A DNA stretch of 54,105 nt from an uncultured Clostridia bacterium. Lineage in GTDB: Bacteria; Bacillota; Clostridia; Oscillospirales; UBA644. The position numbers were made by a program, and so were the translations under genes. The notes beneath the pieces are model-generated. The model did no database searches, was not told where the DNA came from, and saw nothing but the letters and a program-made list of their open reading frames with translations. Shown here piece after piece: positions 16,127 to 24,737 of the stretch. Position 1 is the first letter of the stretch. Every line of letters begins with the position of its first letter. The stretch lies in assembly GCA_944382895.1 (NCBI GenBank), contig CALWNV010000004.1, positions 1-54,105 on the forward strand, given 5' to 3'.

Positions 16127-18757
16127 ATGCAAAAAAAAGTTCTGGCAATCTTTCTTGCGCTGGCCATGTTCGCGACATTTTTAACGGCATTTGCCGTCCC
16201 TTCTGCGGCAGTTGTCCCTCAAGGTGAATATGCGACTGATGCTGAAGGGAATATGGTGATCCCGTACGCGTCCTCCACTCCGGTAATCGATGGTATAGTC
16301 GATGAAGGTGAATGGGACAATGCATTGACATTGTCGGTGACACATGATAATGCAACATGGTTTACATCTGAAAGAACCTATACTCCTACATATGCTTCAT
16401 CTGCGCTTGTCAAGAGCCAAGATTACGCAAGTGCGACTTTTTCTTATATGTGGGGAGATGAAGGGCTCTATCTTAAGGTTAATGTAAACGACCCGACTCC
16501 TTCGTGGACTAATACCTATATGTCTCCTAACAATGGTGCGGACGGTGTTCAGATAGTTCTTGACCCCACCGGTAATGATGTAAGCGGCGAAAAGGCGATC
16601 CTTACTCTTTCGGCATACTCAACATTTTCCGGAAACGGCGACAGCACGGTTTGTTTACCGAGTGATGATCTGTATCCCGATAAACCGTTTTGGTCTGAGC
16701 TTTGGGGATATTGTCCTGATTGGGCTGAGTCCGATACCAATGATGACGGAGAGATTATTTATCCCACACAGGCGCTGATTCCTATGAGGTCAAAGGTTGA
16801 GCGTTATGATGCTTCGGGCACCGGAGCAGGTCTTGACAGTGTATCGACAGTCGTTTCTTCTTATGTTATTGAGTTATGTATAACAAATGAATTTTTCTCA
16901 TATAATGACAAGAATTATACTGTTCAGGAAGGCGGAACAATTAAACTTGGGAATATAGTTCTTGATTATTTCCATCGTATAGCGGGAGCTTTTACGAATA
17001 CACAGGGCGGTCCGTCATATCAGAGACTTCATGACTGCTACGGCGATATCAATCAAAATACTTCCCTTGAAAGCAATGGACTTGGTTTTTCCTCTACTTA
17101 TAATACGTTTGTATTCGGAGAGAGAACTGAAGTTCATGAACATTCATATGCAAACTGGGTCCACGACGTTGACAGCGCTCCCTCTACTCATACCGGTACA
17201 TGCAGCTGCGGAGATACATTAACAGAAGCTTGCGTGTTTGATGAAGGAGTCTTGTCAGAGGATCAGACATATATCACATACACTTGCACGGTGTGCGGTT
17301 ATTCTTATATTGAAAACAATGTCTCTGTTTCAATTACGGGGAATCCGTATTACGGAGAAACAGTTACCGCAACAGTAGCCAATGCTCCCGAAGGCGCGGA
17401 ACTTCATTATCAGTGGACTCTTGACGGAGAGAATATTGGTAAAGATGTTGCTACATATACAATTTACACTGCGGCGTTGAATAAAAATCTTGCCGTGACA
17501 GTTACAAGCAGTGATGGAACTGTTAATGTTACGTCTGAATCGGTTCTCCTTACCAAGGCCCCACAGGCTGCTCCTGGTATGCCTATTCTTGTATCTAAAA
17601 CCGATACAAGCGTGACGCTTCAGGCTATTCCCAGCCGTGAGTATTCTAAAGACGGAATAAACTGGCAGTCCTCAAATGTATTTACTGATTTGTGGCAGAA
17701 TACAGAATATAATTTCTATGCGCGTATGGCTGAAACTGCCGGATATCAGGCAAGCCCGGCAAGCTCGGAACTTGTTGTTTTCACAGAAAGAACACCTTCT
17801 GATATAACGGTTGACTTATCTTCTGATGCTCTTTATGCGGAAACATTGACTCCTGTTATAACTGGTGCGCCCGAAGATGCTGAGATATCATATGTATGGT
17901 ATCTTGATGATGTTCCCACTAAGAACTATACGTCTGCGTACACCGTGTATATGGCGGCATATGGCAAGATCGTTACATGTGTTGTAACAATCGATGGTGT
18001 TGAATACCGTTCCGGCGGATATATTGCGAAACCTTCTCAGAAAACCCCGCCACAGCCTCCAGTACTCGAGAGCAGAACGTCAACAAGCATATCCGTGGTA
18101 ACTGTTCCCGGTGTTGAATATACGATAGATAACGGGAAAACTTGGCAGACAAGCGGAACATTTACCGACCTTGAACCGGGAACAATATATACGATTTATA
18201 ATCGTCGTCCCGCGACATTACCTAATTATGCAGCGTCAATTGCGAGAAAACTCAAGGTGATAACAGAAGTTGAGGAATCTGATTTTACCGTGACATTGAG
18301 CGGAAACGGCGCATATGCGACGGATCTTAAAGCTGAGATAAGCGGAATATCGACCGAAGGTCAGACGATAACTTATCAGTGGCAGCGCGGTGATGCGGCT
18401 GTAGGTGCGGATAGTGACAGTTACACATGCTATCTTGCGGACATAGGTCAGGAAGTTACCGTAACTGTAATAATAGGTGATAAAGTAGCTGTTTCTAATG
18501 CGGTCATAGGTACGAAAGGAGAAAATGCTCCTTCTGTTGCGCCTGTTCTCATGAGTCGGACTGCGACGGAAATAACTCTTGAGCCGGTTGCTGGTCGTGA
18601 ATATTCAATAGACGGCATAACATGGCAGACCTCCAATGTATTCACTGGACTTACTCCCGATACTGAATACAGCGTATATATGCGCAGAGGCGAATCTAAA
18701 GCTTATTTTGCCGGGGCTCCGAGCAAACCTTGTGTTGTCAGAACACTTGCTGAATAA
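16127..18757 (+). CDS. Secreted multidomain protein with CBM9-like domain and three Ig/FN3-like repeats
   Basis: The 876-residue product starts with a signal peptide (MQKKVLAIFLALAMF, cleavage near 23-28). Residues about 40-300 look like a family 9 carbohydrate-binding or DOMON-like domain: VIDGIVDEGEWDNAL, YMWGDEGLYLKVNVND, NNGADGVQIVLDP. A short Cys-rich part (TCSCGD, CTVCGY; about 345-400) could bind a metal. Three tandem units of about 159 residues follow (about 400-557, 558-716, 717-876). Each pairs an Ig-like half with an FN3-like half containing W-Q-x-S-N/G-x-F-T-x-L. No sortase motif or dockerin is present. The ATG at 16127 has GAAAGGA upstream. Polysaccharide binding is inferred. Confidence 0.82.
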   Translation: MQKKVLAIFLALAMFATFLTAFAVPSAAVVPQGEYATDAEGNMVIPYASSTPVIDGIVDEGEWDNALTLSVTHDNATWFTSERTYTPTYASSALVKSQDYASATFSYMWGDEGLYLKVNVNDPTPSWTNTYMSPNNGADGVQIVLDPTGNDVSGEKAILTLSAYSTFSGNGDSTVCLPSDDLYPDKPFWSELWGYCPDWAESDTNDDGEIIYPTQALIPMRSKVERYDASGTGAGLDSVSTVVSSYVIELCITNEFFSYNDKNYTVQEGGTIKLGNIVLDYFHRIAGAFTNTQGGPSYQRLHDCYGDINQNTSLESNGLGFSSTYNTFVFGERTEVHEHSYANWVHDVDSAPSTHTGTCSCGDTLTEACVFDEGVLSEDQTYITYTCTVCGYSYIENNVSVSITGNPYYGETVTATVANAPEGAELHYQWTLDGENIGKDVATYTIYTAALNKNLAVTVTSSDGTVNVTSESVLLTKAPQAAPGMPILVSKTDTSVTLQAIPSREYSKDGINWQSSNVFTDLWQNTEYNFYARMAETAGYQASPASSELVVFTERTPSDITVDLSSDALYAETLTPVITGAPEDAEISYVWYLDDVPTKNYTSAYTVYMAAYGKIVTCVVTIDGVEYRSGGYIAKPSQKTPPQPPVLESRTSTSISVVTVPGVEYTIDNGKTWQTSGTFTDLEPGTIYTIYNRRPATLPNYAASIARKLKVITEVEESDFTVTLSGNGAYATDLKAEISGISTEGQTITYQWQRGDAAVGADSDSYTCYLADIGQEVTVTVIIGDKVAVSNAVIGTKGENAPSVAPVLMSRTATEITLEPVAGREYSIDGITWQTSNVFTGLTPDTEYSVYMRRGESKAYFAGAPSKPCVVRTLAE

Positions 18758-18769
18758 GATAGATTTATT

Positions 18770-18812
18770 AACAAAACACAGTCTGCAAAAGCGTGTTGTC
18801 CTTAACGGAGTA
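18770..18812 (+). repeat. Left inverted-repeat copy
   Basis: AACAAAACACAGTCTGC at 18770-18786 and CTTAACGGAGTA at 18801-18812 are both found exactly, as reverse complement, at the right end. The 14 bases between them differ, apart from a shared TTGT. It starts 12 bases after the stop of the CBM9-like gene. Confidence 0.7.
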
Positions 18813-18839
18813 TAGCGCAAACCGAGTGGGATAGTACAG

Positions 18840-18874
18840 AAAAGACAGTATGGCAAATTGCTATACTGTCTTTT
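18840..18874 (+). terminator. Hairpin terminator downstream of the CBM9-like gene
   Basis: A perfect 12-bp stem (18840-18851 with 18863-18874) encloses an 11-base loop. The 3' arm ends in TTTT followed by CTTGT. The A-rich 5' arm makes it usable in both directions. It lies inside the left repeat, so it belongs to the inserted segment. Confidence 0.65.
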
Positions 18875-18974
18875 CTTGTAAATGTGCTTTTGTCACTAGT
18901 TTTCTGCTTTTATTTGTAGAATTTTTCGCAATTGTATGATATAATACTTTTAAAATCTGTATAGGAGCATAGGA

Positions 18975-19856
18975 ATGAAGAATTTATTGAAAGAATTAAA
19001 AAAACTAAAGTGGCAAAACTTTATTATGCTCCTCATTGCAGGTTGCATAAACGCCTTTGGCGTAACGGTGTTTCTTGCGCCTGTAAAGTTATACGACAGC
19101 GGCATTTCGGGAACGTCTATGCTTTTATCCCAAATTACACCGGAACGCATGACACTTTCGATTTTTTTACTGCTTCTGAATATACCCTTGTTTTTGTTTG
19201 GATTGAAAAAGCAGGGCGTAGTATTCACAATTTACTCTATCTTTGCCGTTGCGGTATATTCGGTGGGCTCGTGGCTGATAACCGATGTCCTGCCTATTGA
19301 CGTCAGTATGGTGTCTCCTCTTGCGGGAGAAGACTTGCTCCTTTGTGCGTTGTTTGGCGGACTGATTTCCGGTTGCGGAAGCGGTCTTACTATTCGATAC
19401 GGTGGTGCTATTGATGGAGTCGAGGTTATGGCTGTTATCTTTGCAAAGAAACTCAACATTACTGTTGGAACCTTTGTAATGATCTACAATGTGGTTCTTT
19501 ACATTGTTTGTGGATTTGTCATTCAAAGCTGGATTTTGCCTCTTTATTCTATCGTTACCTATATGGCCGCAATCAAGACGGTGGACTTCATCGTAGAAGG
19601 TATTGATCGTTCTAAAGAAGTTATGATTATTACGGATAAAGCGGATGAGGTGAACGAAGCTCTGCTGAAGGAGTTCGGATGCGGTACCACCAAGATTACG
19701 GCAACCGGTGGTTATTCTAACGCTGATAAAACCATAATTTATTTCGTAGTAAACCGCTTTCAGATATCGAAGATGCGCGATATCGTACATACCATTGATC
19801 CAAAGGCTTTCGTGACCATTAGCGAGGTTGCGGATATGTTTAAGGCGAACGATTAA
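18975..19856 (+). CDS. YitT-family membrane protein (DUF161/DUF2179)
   Basis: The 293-residue product has about five or six hydrophobic segments in residues 15-200 (the YitT membrane domain) and a soluble C-terminal DUF2179 domain at about 215-290. That domain contains RSKEVMIITDKADEV, GCGTTKITATGGYS and DPKAFVTISEVADM. The GGAIDGVEVMAVIFAKK loop is typical. The family's function is not established. The ATG at 18975 has AGGAG upstream and a TATAAT box at 18940-18945 with a poor -35. It stands alone, with its own terminator. Confidence 0.9.
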   Translation: MKNLLKELKKLKWQNFIMLLIAGCINAFGVTVFLAPVKLYDSGISGTSMLLSQITPERMTLSIFLLLLNIPLFLFGLKKQGVVFTIYSIFAVAVYSVGSWLITDVLPIDVSMVSPLAGEDLLLCALFGGLISGCGSGLTIRYGGAIDGVEVMAVIFAKKLNITVGTFVMIYNVVLYIVCGFVIQSWILPLYSIVTYMAAIKTVDFIVEGIDRSKEVMIITDKADEVNEALLKEFGCGTTKITATGGYSNADKTIIYFVVNRFQISKMRDIVHTIDPKAFVTISEVADMFKAND

Positions 19857-19926
19857 ATTTAATAACGTGACATATGGATATGTAAAGGATTTTAATATAT
19901 GAAATAATAGTTTGCATAAAAGCATT

Positions 19927-19956
19927 GCGGCAGGGGGATTAACTTCTCTCTGCCGC
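19927..19956 (+). terminator. Terminator of the YitT-family gene
   Basis: A GC-rich stem (19927-19938 with 19945-19956, 12 bp including two G-U pairs) has a 6-base loop and is followed by CGTATTTTATT. It lies 70 bases after the stop codon. Confidence 0.7.
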
Positions 19957-19989
19957 CGTATTTTATTATTGGAAACTTATCTCAAAAAC

Positions 19990-20020
19990 AAGAGGGCAGT
20001 TCACAGTGAACCACCCTCTT
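19990..20020 (-). terminator. Terminator of the COG2426 gene
   Basis: Arms AAGAGGG/CCCTCTT and GTTC/GAAC with a small internal CA/CA loop form a hairpin. On the minus strand it runs into TGTTTTTGAG. It lies about 75 bases after the stop of the small membrane protein gene. Confidence 0.65.
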
Positions 20021-20094
20021 AGCTCTGTTTTAATTCAATTATTTCAATATGATTTAGAGCTACTCTTCAATTTGTAAGTTTAGCTTGGGATTGG

Positions 20095-20580
20095 TCACAG
20101 AATTCCATACATAAGCAAACTTACAATAACAGTTGCCATTGCAACACCAAGCAGTATTGCAATCGATGCTTTTTTCACTCGAATACCAAGCAGTGCAGCA
20201 ATTAAAGCACCCGTCCAAGCACCTGTACCCGGGAGAGGTATACCAACGAATAAGGAAAGTCCCCAAAATTCACCTTTCGATAAGGAACTGCTTTTTTTCA
20301 TTGCCCTGTCTTCAAGTTTGCAAACCAATTTTCCAAACAGTTTGGTTGGTTTTAACCATTTGAAAATTCGCTTAATAAACAAAAGAATGAACGGTATCGG
20401 CAAAACGTTCCCAATAACGGAAATTATGATGGTAGAAGCCAGAGGTAGTCCCAATAATCGTCCAACAACAATACCACCACGGCATTCCAATATCGGCAAT
20501 AATGATACTATAAACGTCACCAGTTCTGCCGGTATGTATTGACCAAGGGTTTCACCAAACCAAATTGCTATTGAATCCAT
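20095..20580 (-). CDS. COG2426 small multidrug-export-like membrane protein
   Basis: The 161-residue product has about four hydrophobic stretches. The segments ELVTFIVSLLPILECRGG and GIPLPGTGAWTGALIAALLG are the signature parts of the family named small multidrug export protein. The name is historical and the true substrate is unknown. The ATG at 20580 has only a weak GCGAGA ribosome site. It lies in the inverted-repeat-bounded segment next to pyk but is separated from it by 95 bases. Confidence 0.88.
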   Translation of the reverse strand: MDSIAIWFGETLGQYIPAELVTFIVSLLPILECRGGIVVGRLLGLPLASTIIISVIGNVLPIPFILLFIKRIFKWLKPTKLFGKLVCKLEDRAMKKSSSLSKGEFWGLSLFVGIPLPGTGAWTGALIAALLGIRVKKASIAILLGVAMATVIVSLLMYGIL

Positions 20581-20675
20581 ATTTTTATCTCGCTTTATAT
20601 AGTTCTATTCAATTAAAATCCACCGACAATCACACCAATTATGGTAGAAAAGACTATAAATTGCAAAAACCTCTT

Positions 20676-22088
20676 TTATATCTCCTCAACCTTAATCAGA
20701 TTCGTGTTGCCGGATCTGCCGTTAATTTGTCCGCCGGTAAGCACGACGTTATCACCTTTTTTAAGATTAAAGACCTTTTTGACTTCCTTCATGCTGTTGT
20801 ACAGCATTACCTCCAAGGAGGTAAATTCCTCGCAGAGCAGTGGCTTTACGCCCCAGCTCAAATTTAGCTTGCGCCACACCTTCTCAGAGGTGGTAGTGCC
20901 CAAAATGTCGATAGGACAACGGAAACGGCTGACCATTCTGGCGGTGCGTCCACTGAGCGAGTTTACAACAATGGCTTTCGCCTCCAAATCAATTGCCATA
21001 GAACAGGTGGAGTGAGAAATGGCGTCCAGTTTATTCTTGATCTCAAAATCTGCCGCCTTAAAGTGTTGGATGTAATGAATCTTGTTTTCGGTAAACTCAG
21101 CGATCTCTGCCATGTTCTTTACTGCCAGAGCAGGATACTTGCCGGAGGCCGTTTCACCGGAGAGCATAATGGCAGACGTTCCATCATACACCGCATTTGC
21201 CACGTCGGACAGCTCGGCTCTTGTTGGACGAGGATTTTGTATCATAGATTCCAGCATCTCGGTTGCGGTAATAACACGGATGCCCAGCATTCTGCATTTG
21301 TTGATCAGATGCTTTTGAATGGACGGAACTTCAATAAACGGAATCTCAACGCCAAGGTCACCACGTGCTATCATAATACCGTCAGCGACCTCACAAATCT
21401 CCTCGACGTTATCTACACCGGAACGGTTTTCAATTTTTGCAATGATGTCGATATCCTCGCCACCATTCTCATTCAAAAAGGTTCTCAGATCAACAACGTC
21501 CTTTTTGCAGGATACAAAGGAAGCAGCAACGTAATCCACGTCGTTTTGAATACCGAAGAGAAGATCCAGCTTATCCTGTTCACTCAGAAAATCGTGCTTC
21601 ATTACAATATCGGGGAAATGCATACTCTTTCTGTCGGAGATCTCTCCGCCAATCACTACTTTACAGCGCACGTCATTCCCGACGACTTCCACGACCTTAA
21701 AACTGACCAGGCCGTTGTTAACGGTGATGATATCGCCCAGGGAAATATCTCTTGTCAGGTGCTTATAGCTGACAGAAACACGTTCTTGATTGCCGACAAT
21801 ATCATCGGTGGTAAAGGTGAACTCGTCTCCATCGTTTAATATAATCTTTCCGTTTTCAAAGGTCTTGACTCGATATTCGGGGCCTTTGGTATCCAGCATA
21901 ATAGGGATAGGAAGTCCCAGCTTTTCTCGTACTTTTTTTAGAACGTCGATTTTGGCTTGATGTTCTTCGTGAGTTCCGTGGGAGAAATTCAGTCTGGCAA
22001 CATCCATTCCTTCCTTGCACATTTTAGTTAAGGTCGTCTCGTCTTCACAGGCGGGACCAATCGTACAAATAATTTTGGTTTTTCTCAA
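20676..22088 (-). CDS. pyk: Pyruvate kinase
   Basis: The 470-residue enzyme transfers phosphate from phosphoenolpyruvate to ADP in glycolysis. RLNFSHGTHEEH, MLDTKGPE, AKIENRSGVDNVEEI (with the catalytic Lys), MIARGDLGVEIPF and ITATEMLESM are all intact. It is the short form without the extra C-terminal PEP-utiliser-like domain found in Bacillus. The start is TTG at 22088 behind AAAGGACGG. Sixteen bases upstream lies the stop of a minus-strand remnant, which suggests it was once second in an operon. Its place inside a probable insertion makes it a candidate transferred copy. Confidence 0.95.
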   Translation of the reverse strand: MRKTKIICTIGPACEDETTLTKMCKEGMDVARLNFSHGTHEEHQAKIDVLKKVREKLGLPIPIMLDTKGPEYRVKTFENGKIILNDGDEFTFTTDDIVGNQERVSVSYKHLTRDISLGDIITVNNGLVSFKVVEVVGNDVRCKVVIGGEISDRKSMHFPDIVMKHDFLSEQDKLDLLFGIQNDVDYVAASFVSCKKDVVDLRTFLNENGGEDIDIIAKIENRSGVDNVEEICEVADGIMIARGDLGVEIPFIEVPSIQKHLINKCRMLGIRVITATEMLESMIQNPRPTRAELSDVANAVYDGTSAIMLSGETASGKYPALAVKNMAEIAEFTENKIHYIQHFKAADFEIKNKLDAISHSTCSMAIDLEAKAIVVNSLSGRTARMVSRFRCPIDILGTTTSEKVWRKLNLSWGVKPLLCEEFTSLEVMLYNSMKEVKKVFNLKKGDNVVLTGGQINGRSGNTNLIKVEEI

Positions 22089-22103
22089 AGCAACTACCGT
22101 CCT

Positions 22104-22196
22104 TTACATAGCATATTTCTTGGAATATTCTTCAAACTTAGCATCGAATTCTGCATTGTCTTTTTTCATCAAGCGCAGGGATTCGTGTACGTTCAT
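22104..22196 (-). pseudogene. Orphan C-terminal tail of an unidentified gene upstream of pyk
   Basis: This frame reads MNVHESLRLMKKDNAEFDAK and ends SKKYAM before the stop at 22104. The composition is protein-like: charged, helical, with no rare-codon clutter. The open frame continues a little upstream of the ATG (LCVLDTNENN) toward the recombinase remnant. No good ribosome site precedes the ATG. It may be the surviving end of a gene cut by the recombination that truncated the neighbouring recombinase. The parent family was not recognised. An intact 30-residue small protein is the alternative. Confidence 0.4.
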
Positions 22197-22270
22197 ATTG
22201 TTTTCGTTGGTATCTAATACACATAAAAGACCAATCCCGTCTCGGCAGAGAACACATCAAAACCAATCAT

Positions 22271-23680
22271 TTGATGGAAATTGCATTTCACCTCTATAAC
22301 GTGAGATTTATCGCCATCAATGACGGGTATGACAGCCTTCATATTAAGGATATGGACTTCTCCGGCATCCGCAATTATTTCAACGACTTTTATGCTGCCG
22401 ATACAAGCAAGAAAATCCGTGCAGTGCAACAAGCAAAAGGTCAGCGCGGCGAACATTTAGGTACGGCAATTCCTTATGGGTATCTCAAGAACCCCGAATA
22501 CAAGGGCAACCAAAAGGAACACCCCTATCTGATCACCGATCCGCAGACCGCGCCTATCGTAAAACGGATATTCGAGTTATACGCCGGAGGAACGGGAATC
22601 CGTAAGATCTGTGCCATCTTTGAACAAGAGCAGATTGTAAGTCCAAGCGTGTACGCCTTCCGCAGAACAGGCAGTCGTGTAGGACACCCCGACCTCGACA
22701 ACCCGTACCGTTGGACACAGACAACCGTCAGAGGAATGTTATCCAATCAGGAATACTGCGGTGATACCGTGAACTTTAAAACATATTCGAAATCGAATAA
22801 ATTAAAGAAACGGTTAAAAAATGATCCCGACAAGGTTCTCATATTTGAGAACACTCACGAAGCCATCATCAGCCGCGGTTTGTTCAGCGAAGTACAAAAG
22901 CACTTCGAAGGCCGTAAGCGTCCCGACCAACAAGGCGAGATGGACAAGTATGCCGGATACCTCTTCTGCGGTGAATGCGGTCAGAAATTATATCTGCACC
23001 GTTGCAAGACACTTGCTCCCGAAAAGAACTTCTTCCAATGCGGCGGATATCAGACCAAGGGCGGTACGCATTGCACCGCTCATTATATCCGAGAGCAGAT
23101 ATTGGATGAAATCGTGCTTGGCAGAGTACAAAAGATGACCGCATTTGCAAGAGAGAAGCCCGAAGAATTTTATGCGATGGCAACCGAAAACGGTGAAGCC
23201 GAAGCAAAGAAATTCTATGCAACGGCAGAACGGCATAAGAGCAGCTTGGTCAGTCGTATGAAGGAGATTGATAAAATCATCCGCTGTCTGTATGAGGACA
23301 GAGTGGTTGAAAGAATCACTCCCGAACGGTACGATGAACTGGCAAGCGGATATGAGTTGGAACAAGCGGAGATCAAGCAGGAACTCGAAAGCATCACCGC
23401 GCGAATCGAAGAAATGGATATGCGTGAGATCTGTATTCGAGAGTTTATGGAAAAGGCAAAGGAAATTGTGGATATGGATAAGCTGACACCCCAAATCCTT
23501 CGGGCGTTCGTCCTCCGCATCGATGTATATGAGAAAGAGGAAAAATTCTCCCGTAAATGCGGTAACTTCATCAAAGTTCACTATACCTTCCAACCAAAAC
23601 CGCGCACCACATCCAAGACGGCGATATCGACAATTGCGATACTACCGATGGAACTGCAAATGGCAACGGCAAATGCCTAA
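22271..23680 (+). pseudogene. 5'-truncated large serine recombinase
   Basis: The remaining 469 codons start at VRFIAINDGYDS, which is the end of the resolvase catalytic domain. The N-terminal portion of about 100 residues with the nucleophilic Ser is absent, and no matching frame lies upstream. Still present are the Recombinase domain (IPYGYLKNPEYKG, RWTQTTVRGMLSNQEYCGDTV), the zinc ribbon (CGECGQKL then CGGYQTKGGTHC) and a long coiled coil at about 285-400. Such enzymes integrate and excise Tn4451-like and phage elements. Without the catalytic part it should be inactive. It may be the relic that brought in this segment. Confidence 0.85.
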
Positions 23681-23688
23681 AAACAGCA

Positions 23689-23719
23689 GTAACCGGAAGG
23701 CATTACGCCTTCCGGTTAC
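23689..23719 (+). terminator. GC-rich hairpin after the recombinase remnant
   Basis: A perfect 13-bp stem (23689-23701 with 23707-23719) has a 5-base ATTAC loop. It starts 8 bases after the stop codon and has no T-run. It may still end or stabilise the transcript. Confidence 0.55.
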
Positions 23720-23732
23720 ATACCGCACCATT

Positions 23733-23776
23733 TACTCCGTTAAGAACAACGGGCAAATCGCAGACTGTGTTTTGTT
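23733..23776 (-). repeat. Right inverted-repeat copy
   Basis: TACTCCGTTAAG and GCAGACTGTGTTTTGTT are the reverse complements of the conserved blocks at the left end. The middle is 15 bases here against 14 on the left. Confidence 0.7.
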
Positions 23777-23837
23777 TTAGAAGAATCTTTTTAGTTTGAA
23801 AAAACTGATATAATCTGTAAATATATTATAAAAAAAC

Positions 23838-24728
23838 TTACCCGAAAAGGGGTGTGGAAAGGTATTTCTCGCCTCTGTCGGGAAATATAACGACTATTTT
23901 AGCGTTTTCGGTTTCCTCCGCGATTTTAAGTGCGGCAAGCATCGCCGCGCCTGAAGACATACCTACGAAAATCCCTTCTTTTGCAACGATATCTCGCGCT
24001 GTCGCAAACGCATCTTCACTGTCTATCATAATGTGTCTGTCGATTTCATTAGGCTTGTAAATAGACGGAACAATTGCTTCTTTCATATTTTTAAGCCCTT
24101 GTATATAATGTCCTTCAACGGGTTGCGCTTCTATAATACGTATTTTTTTGTTGTGTTCACGAAGCCCCATTCCGACACCCATAATGGTCCCGGATGTACC
24201 GAGAGCTGAAACAAAATGTGTTAATTTCCCGTTTGTTTGCTGCCATATTTCTTCTGCTGTTGTACGGTAATGAGCAAGTTTATTATATTCGTTTGAGAAT
24301 TGATCACAGTTGAAATATTTGTCCGGATTTTCTTTTACGCGTCTTTTGCATTCCCTTATAGCACCGTCTGTCCCCTGATTTTCATCTGTAAGTATTATTT
24401 TACCTCCGAAAGCTTCTATCATTTTCCTTCGTTCTACAGAAACGGCGGAGCTCATAACGATTTCAACTTTATAGCCAAGGACCCTTCCTATCATCGCTAA
24501 AGAAATGCCGGTATTACCGCTTGTTGCTTCTATGATAGTCTTTCCCTTATATAATTGTTCGCTTTGTTCTGCCTGTTCTATCATCTTGACTGCTATTCGG
24601 TCTTTGATACTGCCGGAGGGATTGAATCCCTCAAGTTTTGCGAATATCTCAATCCCCGGTTTGCTGCACATGTTATTTATTTTGACCAACGGGGTATTCC
24701 CGATAGTCTGTAAAATATTTTCAAACAT
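23838..24728 (-). CDS. cysK: Cysteine synthase (O-acetylserine sulfhydrylase)
   Basis: The 296-residue PLP enzyme makes cysteine from O-acetylserine and sulfide. The PLP Lys is in NPSGSIKDR. EATSGNTGISLAMIG binds the substrate carboxylate, GTSGTIMGVG binds the PLP phosphate, and SSGAAMLAAL follows. The length is slightly below the usual 305-310. The ATG at 24728 follows GAGG, only 9 bases after the ABC permease stop, so it is probably co-transcribed with the exporter. The link between the two functions is not obvious. Confidence 0.93.
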   Translation of the reverse strand: MFENILQTIGNTPLVKINNMCSKPGIEIFAKLEGFNPSGSIKDRIAVKMIEQAEQSEQLYKGKTIIEATSGNTGISLAMIGRVLGYKVEIVMSSAVSVERRKMIEAFGGKIILTDENQGTDGAIRECKRRVKENPDKYFNCDQFSNEYNKLAHYRTTAEEIWQQTNGKLTHFVSALGTSGTIMGVGMGLREHNKKIRIIEAQPVEGHYIQGLKNMKEAIVPSIYKPNEIDRHIMIDSEDAFATARDIVAKEGIFVGMSSGAAMLAALKIAEETENAKIVVIFPDRGEKYLSTPLFG

Positions 24729-24737
24729 TTATATTCC

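Larger units (their letters stand above)
18770..23776. mobile_element. Inverted-repeat-bounded segment, probable decayed insertion
   Basis: About 5.0 kb lies between two imperfect inverted copies of a sequence of roughly 43 bases. It carries a YitT-type gene, a COG2426 gene, pyk, the tail of another minus-strand gene and a 5'-truncated serine recombinase. By eye the codon choice here is richer in G and C than in the flanking genes. No clear target-site duplication was found. The boundaries are those of the repeats; the mechanism of arrival is inferred. Confidence 0.5.

Noticed and set aside
18761-18769. Target-site duplication outside the inverted repeats
   Set aside because: The flanks (AGATTTATT on the left; TTAGAAGAA on the right) do not share a direct repeat long enough to call.
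19167-19925. A 252-codon minus-strand open frame
   Set aside because: It is antisense to the YitT-family gene, which has the full expected length, ribosome site and terminator.
21012-21839. A 275-codon plus-strand open frame
   Set aside because: It is the antisense shadow of pyk, whose motifs are unambiguous on the minus strand. The frame has no ribosome site and no family-like segments.
22988-23593. Minus-strand frames inside the recombinase
   Set aside because: The plus strand encodes clear recombinase and zinc-ribbon motifs; these frames are shadows.
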